A stretch of DNA of 64,000 nt from positions 49,557-113,556 of the forward strand of contig JBGVTE010000091.1 of the NCBI GenBank assembly GCA_041862375.1, given 5' to 3'. Source of the DNA: WVZL01 sp041862375. Its GTDB lineage: Bacteria > Acidobacteriota > Aminicenantia > Aminicenantales > Aminicenantaceae. Each line of letters begins with the position of its first letter. The stretch's first letter is position 1. Shown here piece after piece: positions 51,869 to 60,700 of the stretch. The notes beneath the pieces are model-generated. The model was not told the origin of the DNA and made no database searches. It saw nothing but the letters and a program-made list of their open reading frames with translations. The translations under genes and the position numbers were made by a program.

Positions 51869-54382
51869 TTATTTCTTTAGGGAAGCTAGTTTTTCGAACA
51901 AATGCTCTAGATCCATTTTTTTGAGTAACTGCTTATACCTTGGATCATCACTGAGCGCATCAAAGGGCGCTGGCACCGAGATATAGATTAATTTGCCATC
52001 ACGCTCTTCATAAGCCTTTTCTAACCACTCAAATGCTTTATCCATCTCCCCGAGGCCCATGTATATTACAGCTACCCAGAAGGGAGATACATAGCCTTTA
52101 TTGGACCGTGCTTCCAGTTCGGAGAGGAGCTCGAGTGCCTTGTCTTTTTTACCCGCTAGGCCATAATGGAATCCCAGTGTGGCAATTGCACTAACCGAAC
52201 GCATTTCTAATTCTAATACTTTTTCTGCTTCTGCAATCGCTTTATCATACATGCCTTTTTTGCTGTAGGCTTCCGTTAATCCATTGTGTCCTAATGGGTT
52301 GTTCGGATCAAAATCAACATTTTCTTTGAATAGTTCAATAGCACGGTCGAAATCGCGCAAATAGTAGTGCATATATCCAAAGCGCGTTTTAACAAAAGGA
52401 TTGAGAGGATCCAGTTCTTGGACAAGTTCGAGATGGGCAATGCCTTCCTCATACTCACCTTCCAAGAAGGTCAAGTAATACTCAATCCATTGGTGTGCAC
52501 TCACGGAATTCGGATTGAGTTCAAGGGCTTTTTGGAAGTGTTTTTTTGCTGCCTTACGATCCCAATCATAGCATGTAGCAACAAGTCCTAATGACACATG
52601 GGCTTCGGCCAATGTCGGATCAAGCTCCAGCGCTTTTAGGGCAGCTTCTCTCACTTTAGGCATGGCATCCTTGCTAGTAAGAATACTAAAACCAGTTGAG
52701 AGCATGACATAAGTCTCTGCTTTTGATGTATACGCGAGAGCATAATTGGGATCTTTTTCGATAGCCTGATTGTAATAGTCCAAGGCCTTATTTACCCACT
52801 CGGGCGAGAACCTGTTCCAGTAGTATCGCCCCTTGAGATACAATTCGTACGCTTCGGAGTCCACGGCGTGTGCACTCGCCAGGCGTGTCTGCTCCGCTGG
52901 AGTTACTGCAATCCTGATTTCCTGGGCAATGTCCAGAGCAACTTCACCATGAAGCATCAGGATATCACGATAATCTCTCTCGTAATTCTCAACCCATAAA
53001 TTCTGCTCAGTCTCAGCTTCTATCAACTGTATAGTGATCCGAACTTTTCCTCCCTCTTTAAGCGCAGAACCGGCTACTATCCCTTCTACATTCAATTCTC
53101 TTGCGATTTCAGGCAATGGCTTATCAGAATCCTTGTAACGCATCATCGACGGCCGTGAAATCACCTTAAGTGCTCTGATTTTTGATAATTCAGTAATCAG
53201 GGCCTCGTGCATGCCCTCCGTGAAGTATTCCTGTTCTGGATCTCCAGAAAGATTATCAAGGGGCAGCACGGCAATCGAATCTATGGCATCTCCACGCCCA
53301 GTAAAAAGACTCAGAGCTATCACAGTCATTATGATGAGGAAACCTGCTATGCCTGCATAGAGGATTGCTTTCTTCCTCCTAAGTAGCTTTGCTTTCCTCA
53401 GTCTTACCCTAACTCCTTCTGGTACTATTCCCTCTGATATGGACCTCAGATCATCTAACAGCTCCTCTATTTGTTGGTATCGCTTATCAGGATTTTTCTC
53501 GAGAGCCCTGCCCACAATTTGCTCTAATGCCTTGGGAATCTCGGGCTGTAAATCTGTGACTGGCTTGGGCTTCTCATTTAAAATGGAATACACAACAGCT
53601 TGATCATGCTCCCCCTTGAAAGGCAATTGGCCACCGAATATTTCATAAAGAACCACACCTAATGACCAGATATCCGTACGAAAATCAACCTCTTCCCCTC
53701 TCGCTTGTTCGGGAGACATGTAGGCGATCGTCCCCATCGTCATCCCTTCCTTTGTTACTAGAGTCCGCCCTGTTGCTCTGGCCAGTCCAAAATCCATGAT
53801 CTTCGCCTGACCTTTCTCAGTCACCATGATGTTGGCGCTCTTGATGTCCCTGTGAACCACTCCTTTCTTATGTGCTTCCTGCAAACCCTCTGCTATTTGT
53901 GTGGCAATCTTAAGGGCTTCATCCAGCTTAAGGGGGCCTGATTCAATCTTCTTTTTTAAGCTCTGGCCTTCTACATAGGCCATGGAAATGAAAGTTTTCT
54001 CCTCGGCCTCGTCAAATTCATAAACAGTACATATGTTGGGATGATCCAGTGCTGCAGCAGCCTGTGCCTCGCGCATGAATCGCTCTTTGACGTCTGGAAT
54101 GTGGATTAACTCTGGTGGGAGAAACTTGAGGGCAACTGTCCGTTTTAGCTTGGTGTCATTAGCTTTGTAGACAACACCCATTCCTCCTCTTCCCAGCTCT
54201 TCATTGATCTGGTACCTTCCAGCGAACGTCTTTCCTTTGATCAATTCCTTAGCAGGTGTTTGGAGAGTCTTAGTGTGAGAGACAGCTATTTCCTCAAGTG
54301 AAGGAAGCGGAGTGGCGCACTCTTTGCAATACTTAGAATCAGAAGGATTGTCAGTATTGCATTTAGGGCACTTAACGGCCAT
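51869..54382 (-). CDS. Zinc-ribbon Ser/Thr kinase with TolB-like and TPR regions (kinase 1)
   Basis: An 837-residue signalling protein. Order: zinc ribbon CPKCNTDN...YCKECATPL (4-25); a Hanks-type kinase (about 55-315) with GRGGMGVVYK, the VALKF lysine, VHRDIKSANIM and DFGLARATG, all catalytic residues intact; one membrane segment near 345; a TolB-like domain beginning IAVLPLDNLSGDPEQEYFT; then about seven TPR units to the end. The kinase would face the cytoplasm and the TPR part the periplasm. It closely resembles kinase 2 upstream. Targets are unknown. A GTGAGGG ribosome site precedes the ATG. Confidence 0.9.
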   Translation of the reverse strand: MAVKCPKCNTDNPSDSKYCKECATPLPSLEEIAVSHTKTLQTPAKELIKGKTFAGRYQINEELGRGGMGVVYKANDTKLKRTVALKFLPPELIHIPDVKERFMREAQAAAALDHPNICTVYEFDEAEEKTFISMAYVEGQSLKKKIESGPLKLDEALKIATQIAEGLQEAHKKGVVHRDIKSANIMVTEKGQAKIMDFGLARATGRTLVTKEGMTMGTIAYMSPEQARGEEVDFRTDIWSLGVVLYEIFGGQLPFKGEHDQAVVYSILNEKPKPVTDLQPEIPKALEQIVGRALEKNPDKRYQQIEELLDDLRSISEGIVPEGVRVRLRKAKLLRRKKAILYAGIAGFLIIMTVIALSLFTGRGDAIDSIAVLPLDNLSGDPEQEYFTEGMHEALITELSKIRALKVISRPSMMRYKDSDKPLPEIARELNVEGIVAGSALKEGGKVRITIQLIEAETEQNLWVENYERDYRDILMLHGEVALDIAQEIRIAVTPAEQTRLASAHAVDSEAYELYLKGRYYWNRFSPEWVNKALDYYNQAIEKDPNYALAYTSKAETYVMLSTGFSILTSKDAMPKVREAALKALELDPTLAEAHVSLGLVATCYDWDRKAAKKHFQKALELNPNSVSAHQWIEYYLTFLEGEYEEGIAHLELVQELDPLNPFVKTRFGYMHYYLRDFDRAIELFKENVDFDPNNPLGHNGLTEAYSKKGMYDKAIAEAEKVLELEMRSVSAIATLGFHYGLAGKKDKALELLSELEARSNKGYVSPFWVAVIYMGLGEMDKAFEWLEKAYEERDGKLIYISVPAPFDALSDDPRYKQLLKKMDLEHLFEKLASLKK

Positions 54383-54576
54383 TATTCCCTCACCTGCGTG
54401 TCAAAACAATAGCAAGTAATCTGAAATTAGTCAAATTGAATTATCTAAACTAAAGTTCCCTTTACAAATTTTATAATGCATAGCGAATGAGAATCCCCCC
54501 TCCCCCTCAACCATCCATAGCCGCTAATTCGCTCAGGTGTGTTTTTCATTATCGGGAAGCCAGGACTTTATGGGAT
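54383..54576. other. Promoter gap of kinase 1
   Basis: Part of a 439-base region without a functional gene between the TonB receptor and kinase 1; the rest is mostly fossil copy C. A short shared motif (CGGGAAGCC near 54553) matches the sequence following the tails in copies B and D. No clear promoter was identified. Confidence 0.4.
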
Positions 54577-54762
54577 TTAACTCTTCAGTCCACCCAGCCT
54601 TTCCCTAGCATCCTCAATCTCAGCGATTCCATGGTCAGCGTCCTTCCAGAGGTCGAGGAATTTTTCGTAATGCTCTATGGCTTTGCCCTTCCAGCCCTTC
54701 TCTTCATACAATTTATCTAACCTGTAATGATACTTGGGACTGATAAGTTGACGACCAGCATA
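54577..54762 (-). pseudogene. Fossil kinase/TPR tail (copy C, best preserved)
   Basis: An uninterrupted minus-strand frame of about 61 codons: ISPKYHYRLDKLYEEKG, WKGKAIEHYEKFLDLWKDAD, HGIAEIEDARERLGGLKS-stop. It starts after an in-frame stop with no start codon or ribosome site, so it is the 3' end of a lost TPR-containing gene. It is the best reference for the other three copies. Confidence 0.65.
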
Positions 54763-54821
54763 TCAAAATAACCATGAAGAATGCCTGTTCAGGGCTCCTG
54801 GCTTCTGTCTCAATTTACGAC

Positions 54822-57680
54822 TCAGAATCTTAATGTAAGTCCCAGTCTTGCTCGAATGGGGATCTGGTATTCCATTGTCTTTCCATACAAATCATTGTCA
54901 GCTGTTGGGTATTTAGTAGTGCTGAAGTCCCAGGGCATTAATTCGGATGGAGATCCAAAATAAGTGTCATGAAGATAGACAAGCCATCGACGAGTCTCTA
55001 TTTTGGTATTGAGTAAATTGAAGACATCCAAAGTGACTCCAATTTTATACTTTCCTGCAATCTTTACCTCATAGCCTGCATGAAAATCAAGCTGGTAATA
55101 ATTTGGCAGTCTCCCATCACTTCCTCTTGGCTCTAAGAAAACCACATTCAAATAGTTCTCATTCTCTCCCATTTTGGTCAATGATTTTCCTGACATAAAT
55201 CTAAATGAGGCTCCAAGTGAAAGACCTTCTAGGAATCCTAGAAAGCCAGTTCCTGAAAAAACATAGATCCCGTCGAATTTGAATTGGTGAGGCCTGTCAC
55301 CAGGCAACACTCCATCCGCATTGTACAGGAATTCTGGAAAGTCAAAAAGAGCAGTGAGGTTGGGCCATAACTGGCTCCCTAGGCCCTCTCCGGTATATTC
55401 CTCAAAGCCAAGGCCAGGATGGTTTCCTCTGAGTCGAGAATAGGTATAAGAAAGAGTGAACATGTGGTTATGTGAGAACTTCTTTAAGAGCATAATCTCT
55501 ACTGCTTTATAGTCTCTTTTCGCTTCAGGGAAAGCATCCACGTAGATCTCTCTGGGTTTACCTGTGATTGGATTGATCTCCCCCTCAACAAAGTGTTTGC
55601 CGGGATTAAAGAAAAAGAATGAAGCACCGCCGTCAAGGGAGCCATCTTCCAGGGCCAGTCCCAACCTCTTCCAAACTCCTCTTATATTCAAGGAGAAATC
55701 CGTCGCTATCTGCTTCTCAAATCCAACGATAAACTCCTCAACATATTGAGGATCGAGTCCTTTATCATCTCTATCTGGATCAGGCCATTCCTTTGTTGTT
55801 CCAAGAGTCCATTCATAAAAAGCCTGTGATTTGTCCGGTATAAATGTGAGAGGATCGCCAAGGTTTATAGGATAAAAATACGAAATAAATGACTCTGCAC
55901 CAAACGCCCGGGTATTCATGAGCAGAGGGACCATTTCATGGTAACAACCATAGGAACCAAACAACTTCGATGTTCCATCGCCGAAAACATCAAAGGCAAA
56001 TCCAACTCGTGGAGAAATTTGATCAAGGAAACCCCAGTGGATGACTGATTCAGACGGCTCAAAATCTAGTGCTTTGTCACCAGCATGGATATTCTGGTCT
56101 TCTATCCTGATACCAACATTTAGAGTCAACCGATCCGTCACTTTCCAGCTGTCCTGTAAAAAGAGGGCAAGGATATCAGTATACGACTCTCCTTCCCAAG
56201 ACCACCATATGTCTCTAAAATATCCAGAAAGAGGACGAACCTGTCGAAGATAACCACCAGTCCAACCTCCTTCATTAAGCGACAATGAGCGTTGAAACTG
56301 GACCCCCGCCTTAATGCTATGGCCTCCCAAGTATTTAGTGATATCCAGATTAGCCTGCCATCTTTGCCTCACTACTAAATCATTATACTCTCCATGTCCA
56401 CCTATTCCGTAAGGATCGGGAGCTCCTAAATACCCCTGTCGCAAGTAGATCGCGGGTTTGGTCTTATCTTTTGGCATCTCTTTAGTTTTGTAGTAGTAGA
56501 GCCCGCCCATGGCGTGCACCAGCAAATCATTCCCAAAAATTCCATCATACCTGAGAGCAAAATTGTTAGTCCCTCCTGAATATCTTGTGACACCGTACCT
56601 CTCATAATCAATAAAATCTATCACTGTCCCCGGATTATCGCCTTCGCCCTTCATAGGATCACCAAAAAAACTGGCCGTAAACTTATGGCCAGCGGCAGCT
56701 TCGAGAATGAATTTTCCTGAAAAATAGTATCTGTTTCTGAGCACATTAAAAGTTCGTGTTTCTCCGGTCCAACTGTTTGTCGGTTTATAATGAGTTGTGC
56801 GGAAACTTGGAGTCGCACCAAGGAAAAACCAGGCCTTGTCTTTAACAATCGGTCCGGAAAAGTTTATTCCAAAGTCAGAATAACTGAACTCATCGATTGC
56901 TCCTTGGCCAAGGTATCCGATTTCGGGAGTGCCGTAGAAGTTGTGAGTCTGATAATTGAACCACGCTCCACCATGAATCTCATTCGATCCGCTCTTGGTG
57001 ATAACATTGACAACTCCACCCATTGCACCACCGAATTCAGCCTCGTATCCTCCTGTTTTTATCTGGACCTCCTCGATGAAATCATAGGCGAGGTTTGTTC
57101 CGATTATCCCGGTTTCAACCTCTGTAGTGTTAATGCCGTCGATAATGTACTGATTCTCTGCACTAGTGGCTCCTCCAATTCCTATGCCCCAAGGATCTGG
57201 CTGCACTGAAGGAGCTAGATAGACCATTTCCTGGAAACTCCTTCCTTTGGGCAGGGCATCAAAATATTCTTTTTTCACGTTTGTGGATAATCGGGAGGTT
57301 GTCACATCGACTATAGGACTCTCTCCCACAACCGTGATTTCTTCCTCAATCGTACCTATTTCTAAGGTTATGTTTAGAGTAATTGTTTTCTCGACATTCA
57401 CAGGGATTTTTTCCTGGGTGTACTTCTTAAATCCTGGTATGGAAGCTGCAACGGCATATTCTCCAGGAGATAAGGCTGGAAAACGATACTTACCATTTGC
57501 ATCAGTCGAGAGGCTCCTTGAGGCAATAGCTGGCCCTTTTATTGTCACTGTTACACCTGGAAGTGGAGTCCCTTCTTCATCGGTAATAACCCCCTCGATC
57601 ATTCCAGTTGTTCTTTGTGCAATGATAGAACTTATACAAAGAAGTAAAAACAGAGTCGAAAAACTGAGTAACTTTCTCAT
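54822..57680 (-). CDS. TonB-dependent receptor with carboxypeptidase-regulatory domain (Oar-like)
   Basis: A 952-residue outer-membrane protein. A signal peptide (LLSFSTLFLLLCISSIIA) is followed by a CarboxypepD_reg-like beta-sandwich (GVITDEEGTPLPGVTVTIKG), a plug domain (IIDGINTTEVETG, EVQIKTGGYEAEFGGAMGG) and a long barrel ending in RLGLTLRF with the terminal Phe typical of outer-membrane barrels. Such Oar-like proteins import or bind large peptides or glycans, or act in surface adhesion. No TonB box is obvious. It lies between two kinase genes on the same strand, 66 bases after kinase 2, and may be cotranscribed with it. Confidence 0.9.
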   Translation of the reverse strand: MRKLLSFSTLFLLLCISSIIAQRTTGMIEGVITDEEGTPLPGVTVTIKGPAIASRSLSTDANGKYRFPALSPGEYAVAASIPGFKKYTQEKIPVNVEKTITLNITLEIGTIEEEITVVGESPIVDVTTSRLSTNVKKEYFDALPKGRSFQEMVYLAPSVQPDPWGIGIGGATSAENQYIIDGINTTEVETGIIGTNLAYDFIEEVQIKTGGYEAEFGGAMGGVVNVITKSGSNEIHGGAWFNYQTHNFYGTPEIGYLGQGAIDEFSYSDFGINFSGPIVKDKAWFFLGATPSFRTTHYKPTNSWTGETRTFNVLRNRYYFSGKFILEAAAGHKFTASFFGDPMKGEGDNPGTVIDFIDYERYGVTRYSGGTNNFALRYDGIFGNDLLVHAMGGLYYYKTKEMPKDKTKPAIYLRQGYLGAPDPYGIGGHGEYNDLVVRQRWQANLDITKYLGGHSIKAGVQFQRSLSLNEGGWTGGYLRQVRPLSGYFRDIWWSWEGESYTDILALFLQDSWKVTDRLTLNVGIRIEDQNIHAGDKALDFEPSESVIHWGFLDQISPRVGFAFDVFGDGTSKLFGSYGCYHEMVPLLMNTRAFGAESFISYFYPINLGDPLTFIPDKSQAFYEWTLGTTKEWPDPDRDDKGLDPQYVEEFIVGFEKQIATDFSLNIRGVWKRLGLALEDGSLDGGASFFFFNPGKHFVEGEINPITGKPREIYVDAFPEAKRDYKAVEIMLLKKFSHNHMFTLSYTYSRLRGNHPGLGFEEYTGEGLGSQLWPNLTALFDFPEFLYNADGVLPGDRPHQFKFDGIYVFSGTGFLGFLEGLSLGASFRFMSGKSLTKMGENENYLNVVFLEPRGSDGRLPNYYQLDFHAGYEVKIAGKYKIGVTLDVFNLLNTKIETRRWLVYLHDTYFGSPSELMPWDFSTTKYPTADNDLYGKTMEYQIPIRARLGLTLRF

Positions 57681-57746
57681 CTGTTCCCCCTTTTTATTTC
57701 TAAAATTATATTCTTTAGTGAAAGGTTTTTGGTCATTTGCCGATCA

Positions 57747-60203
57747 TTATTCCAAGTTCATTTTCTTCAGCATCGCTTTGAATCTCTGATCTGAGCGGAG
57801 GGGATCTAAGAGCGGCCAGACTTTAAGCAAGTGCATTTGCCCATCGCGCTCCTCATAAGCCTTCTCTAGCCATTCGAATGCCTGATCCATCTCGCCGAGA
57901 TACCCATAGATTGATGCGAAGTATGTCGGTGCGACATACCTTTGCTTTTCTAGCTCGAGCAATTCGCCAAGTATTTCCTTCGCCTTTTCTTTCTTCCCCG
58001 ACCTCGCATATGTAATTCCGAGCACAGGTAATGTTTCCTGATTTTTGCCCCAAAGGTCTAGTTCCTTTTTGGCCGCAGCAATAGCTTCATCATACATTCC
58101 GCTATCTGCATAAGCATGTGCGAGAAACTGAAGTGCAGGAACATAATTCGGATCCATCTCCAGTATTTTCTTGTATTGCTCAATCGCTCTATCATTCTGG
58201 CGCATGTAGGTGAAAATCATACCAAAAACAATGCTTATTTCGAACGAAAGTGGATCAAGCTCTATAGCACGTTTACTTCCTGCAAGTGCCTCTCCGTACC
58301 TCCCCATTACTGCTAAATAAACAGCATACCCATTATGATTATTTGCATCGTTAGGGTTGAGCTCGATAGCTCGCTTAAGTTCCCTCTCGGCCGCCTCCCA
58401 GTCCCAATCGTACATATATTTTGTTGTTCCTAACACACCGCGAGCTTGGCTAAGGGTGTCATCCATTTCCAGTGCCTTCTCTGCTGCCTCTTTTGCTCTC
58501 GGGAATGCCTCTTTTGGGGAGATTTCGGTACCGTATCCTAGCAAATTGTAATTCCAGCCTATACATGCGTAGGCTAAGGCATAGGTGGGATCCTTTTCTA
58601 TTGCCTGGTGGAAATATTCCAGGCTTTTCAGAAGTTCCCATTTGTCTAAGAAATAGAGCCCTTTTGAATAGAGCTCGAAAGCCTCGGGGTTCTCAGTATA
58701 GCGCTTAGTCAGCACTGCTTTCTCTTTCTGAGTTAAGCTCAACCGAAGGCTATTCATTATAGAATCCGAAATTTCCTCTTGAACTGCAAAAAGTTCTGAT
58801 TTATTCCGTTTATAATTATTTCCCCAAATATGACTGTTATCCCTTACCTTCATGAGTTCAACACTAATGGACAGCTCATCCCCACGCTGACTCATCTGAC
58901 TCATAAGCACTGCATCTACACCGAGTTCTTGTCCTACTACCTGTGGATCTATCTCTTTCCCCTTATAACGAAATACAGAGCCACGTGCTGTAACCTTTTT
59001 CAGGCTTGGCAACTGCGTTAGCTTGTTGATGAGGCTCCAAGTTATCCCATCACTTAAATATTCCGTGTCTGGGTCCGCATTTTCGAAGGGCAACACTGCA
59101 ATCGAATCTATAGGCTTAACACGAGCAGCGAAAAAATATAATCCAAACGCTATGAGAAAAACAGAGAAAAGCGCAATGCCTCCGTAAAGGTAGGCTCTTT
59201 TTATTCTTAAAAGCTTTGCTTTGCGTATTGCTGCCTTAATCCTTGGAGGCACAAACCCTTTTGAGATAGAGTATAAATCATTTATCAGATCTTCAATGTG
59301 CTGGTAGCGGTCATCATGATTCTTGGCAAGTGTTTTTTTGACAACCTGTTCCAATTCAACAGGAATATTGGGCGTTATAGCTCTAAGAGGTTTCGGCTCC
59401 TCGTAAATAATAGAATGTATGACTGAAGGCTCTTGCTCTCCTTTGAATGGTAATTGACCGGTAAGCATCTCATATAAAACTACACCAAGAGACCAGATGT
59501 CAGATCGGTGATCTACAGCTTCCCCACGAGCCTGCTCAGGCGACATGTAAGCAACTGTTCCCATAGTTGTGGCCTCTTTTGTTATCAGAGTTCCTCCAAT
59601 CACTTTAGCCAGACCAAAATCCATGATCTTTGCCTGACTTTTCCCAGTTAACATGATGTTAGCGCTCTTGATATCCCTATGAACAATTCCCTTTTTATGT
59701 GCTTCCTCCAAGCCTTCGGCAACCTGGAGGGCATTAGCAAGCGCTTCATCAAGCTTTAGAGGGCCTGATTTAATTCTCTCCCCTAAGCTCTCACCATCCA
59801 CATAAGCCATAGAAATGAATGTTTTTCCCTCAGCCTCATCAATTTCGTGAACAGTACAGATATTAGGATGATCTAATGCCGCAGCTGCCCGAGCCTCACG
59901 GACAAATCTTTCCTTGGCCTCAGGATCCTTTGTCAATTCAGGAGGCATAAACTTGAGGGCAACAGTGCGCTTGAGTTTGGTATCCTCGGCTTTATAGACA
60001 ATACCCATTCCACCTCTTCCCAGCTCTTCTATGACCTTGTATCTCCTAGCAAAGGTGCTTCCAATGGATAATTCACCAGAGGGCTTCCGGATAGTCTTGG
60101 TGTGGGAGACAAATAGATCTCCCTTCAGCGGAGTAGTACACTTGCCACAATAAAGAGTGTCGTCAGGATTATCAGACTGACATTTGGGACACTTAATTCC
60201 CAT
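57747..60203 (-). CDS. Zinc-ribbon Ser/Thr kinase with TolB-like and TPR regions (kinase 2)
   Basis: An 818-residue paralogue of kinase 1 with the same layout: CPKCQSDN...YCGKCTTPL ribbon, intact kinase (GRGGMGIVYK, VHRDIKSANIM, DFGLAKVIGG), a membrane segment (YGGIALFSVFLIAFGLYF), a TolB-like domain from IAVLPFENADPDTEYLS, then TPR repeats (for example YALAYACIGWNYNLLGYG). AAGGA precedes the ATG. It reads toward the TonB receptor gene, suggesting that receptor expression or activity and this kinase are linked; this is inference. Confidence 0.9.
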   Translation of the reverse strand: MGIKCPKCQSDNPDDTLYCGKCTTPLKGDLFVSHTKTIRKPSGELSIGSTFARRYKVIEELGRGGMGIVYKAEDTKLKRTVALKFMPPELTKDPEAKERFVREARAAAALDHPNICTVHEIDEAEGKTFISMAYVDGESLGERIKSGPLKLDEALANALQVAEGLEEAHKKGIVHRDIKSANIMLTGKSQAKIMDFGLAKVIGGTLITKEATTMGTVAYMSPEQARGEAVDHRSDIWSLGVVLYEMLTGQLPFKGEQEPSVIHSIIYEEPKPLRAITPNIPVELEQVVKKTLAKNHDDRYQHIEDLINDLYSISKGFVPPRIKAAIRKAKLLRIKRAYLYGGIALFSVFLIAFGLYFFAARVKPIDSIAVLPFENADPDTEYLSDGITWSLINKLTQLPSLKKVTARGSVFRYKGKEIDPQVVGQELGVDAVLMSQMSQRGDELSISVELMKVRDNSHIWGNNYKRNKSELFAVQEEISDSIMNSLRLSLTQKEKAVLTKRYTENPEAFELYSKGLYFLDKWELLKSLEYFHQAIEKDPTYALAYACIGWNYNLLGYGTEISPKEAFPRAKEAAEKALEMDDTLSQARGVLGTTKYMYDWDWEAAERELKRAIELNPNDANNHNGYAVYLAVMGRYGEALAGSKRAIELDPLSFEISIVFGMIFTYMRQNDRAIEQYKKILEMDPNYVPALQFLAHAYADSGMYDEAIAAAKKELDLWGKNQETLPVLGITYARSGKKEKAKEILGELLELEKQRYVAPTYFASIYGYLGEMDQAFEWLEKAYEERDGQMHLLKVWPLLDPLRSDQRFKAMLKKMNLE

Positions 60204-60336
60204 TGGTTCCTTCTATTTGGAGTGATAAAAGAATATCAGTCAACTAAAGAATAGTCAACTAGGTTAAACGCTGAATTCGTTTGTGTAAGAGAGAGGAGGT
60301 TATCTAAGCTTAATTGGCTATAATTAGATCAATTTT
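60204..60336. other. Upstream region of kinase 2
   Basis: Start of a 497-base region between kinase 2 and kinase 3. No gene is seen; the promoter of kinase 2 should lie here, but no convincing -35/-10 pair was found. The remainder of the region is fossil tails and an inserted element. Confidence 0.4.
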
Positions 60337-60395
60337 TTAAAAATACTTATCCATCATGCGGTACTGGATTGCCTCGGAAATATGCCCAGGCCTGA
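60337..60395 (-). pseudogene. Short comM tail
   Basis: Minus-strand reading gives DIRPGHISEAIQYRMMDKYF followed by TAA, matching the final residues of the comM remnant at 50724 (SEAIQYRMMDKYLK). Only about 20 codons remain. It directly abuts the basic-tail fossil at 60405. Confidence 0.65.
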
Positions 60396-60404
60396 TATCG
60401 CTTT

Positions 60405-60690
60405 TTACTTCTTCTTCATCCTCTTCAGGGCCTGAATAATAACCTGGGCCTCTGCTTCCCGCTTTGATGTCCTTTTCAATTTTGGGAAGCCAAGCCTCAA
60501 GACTACTCCTTCAGCCCAGCCAGCCCTGTTAAATACTCAGGGATTTATCACTCTATATTGTTTTTCACCATTATTTTCCAGTAATTCTAAAAAAAAGCTT
60601 ATTGCTAACCATTTAACAGGGCCAGCCTCTTACTGGCATCTTCAACCTCAGGAATACCACGGTAAGCGCCTTTCCAGAGGTCAATAGCAA
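60405..60690 (-). pseudogene. Fossil kinase/TPR tail plus basic tail (copy D)
   Basis: From 60690 down: DLWKGAYRGIPEVEDASKRLA, interrupted by a small inserted element, then AGLKE-stop (60503), then SKREAEAQVIIQALKRMKKK-stop (60405). It repeats the arrangement of copy B and ends next to a comM tail, as copy B does. It lies 11 bases after the stop of kinase 3. Confidence 0.6.
60525..60620. mobile_element. 96-bp MITE-like insertion with 6-bp target duplication
   Basis: Terminal inverted repeats CCTGTTAAAT / ATTTAACAGG (10 bases, perfect) enclose 76 AT-rich non-coding bases. GCCAGC directly flanks both sides (60519-60524 and 60621-60626). The uninterrupted fossil copies A and B have only one GCCAGC at this point, so the insertion and its target duplication can be read directly. 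Confidence 0.8.
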
Positions 60691-60700
60691 AATATTTCTC

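Noticed and set aside
60401..60500. A minus-strand frame in copy D that reads through SGPEEDEEEVKS into the comM tail
   Set aside because: The alternative frame ending in KRMKKK is the one shared with copy B, so the acidic reading is probably an accident of the junction.
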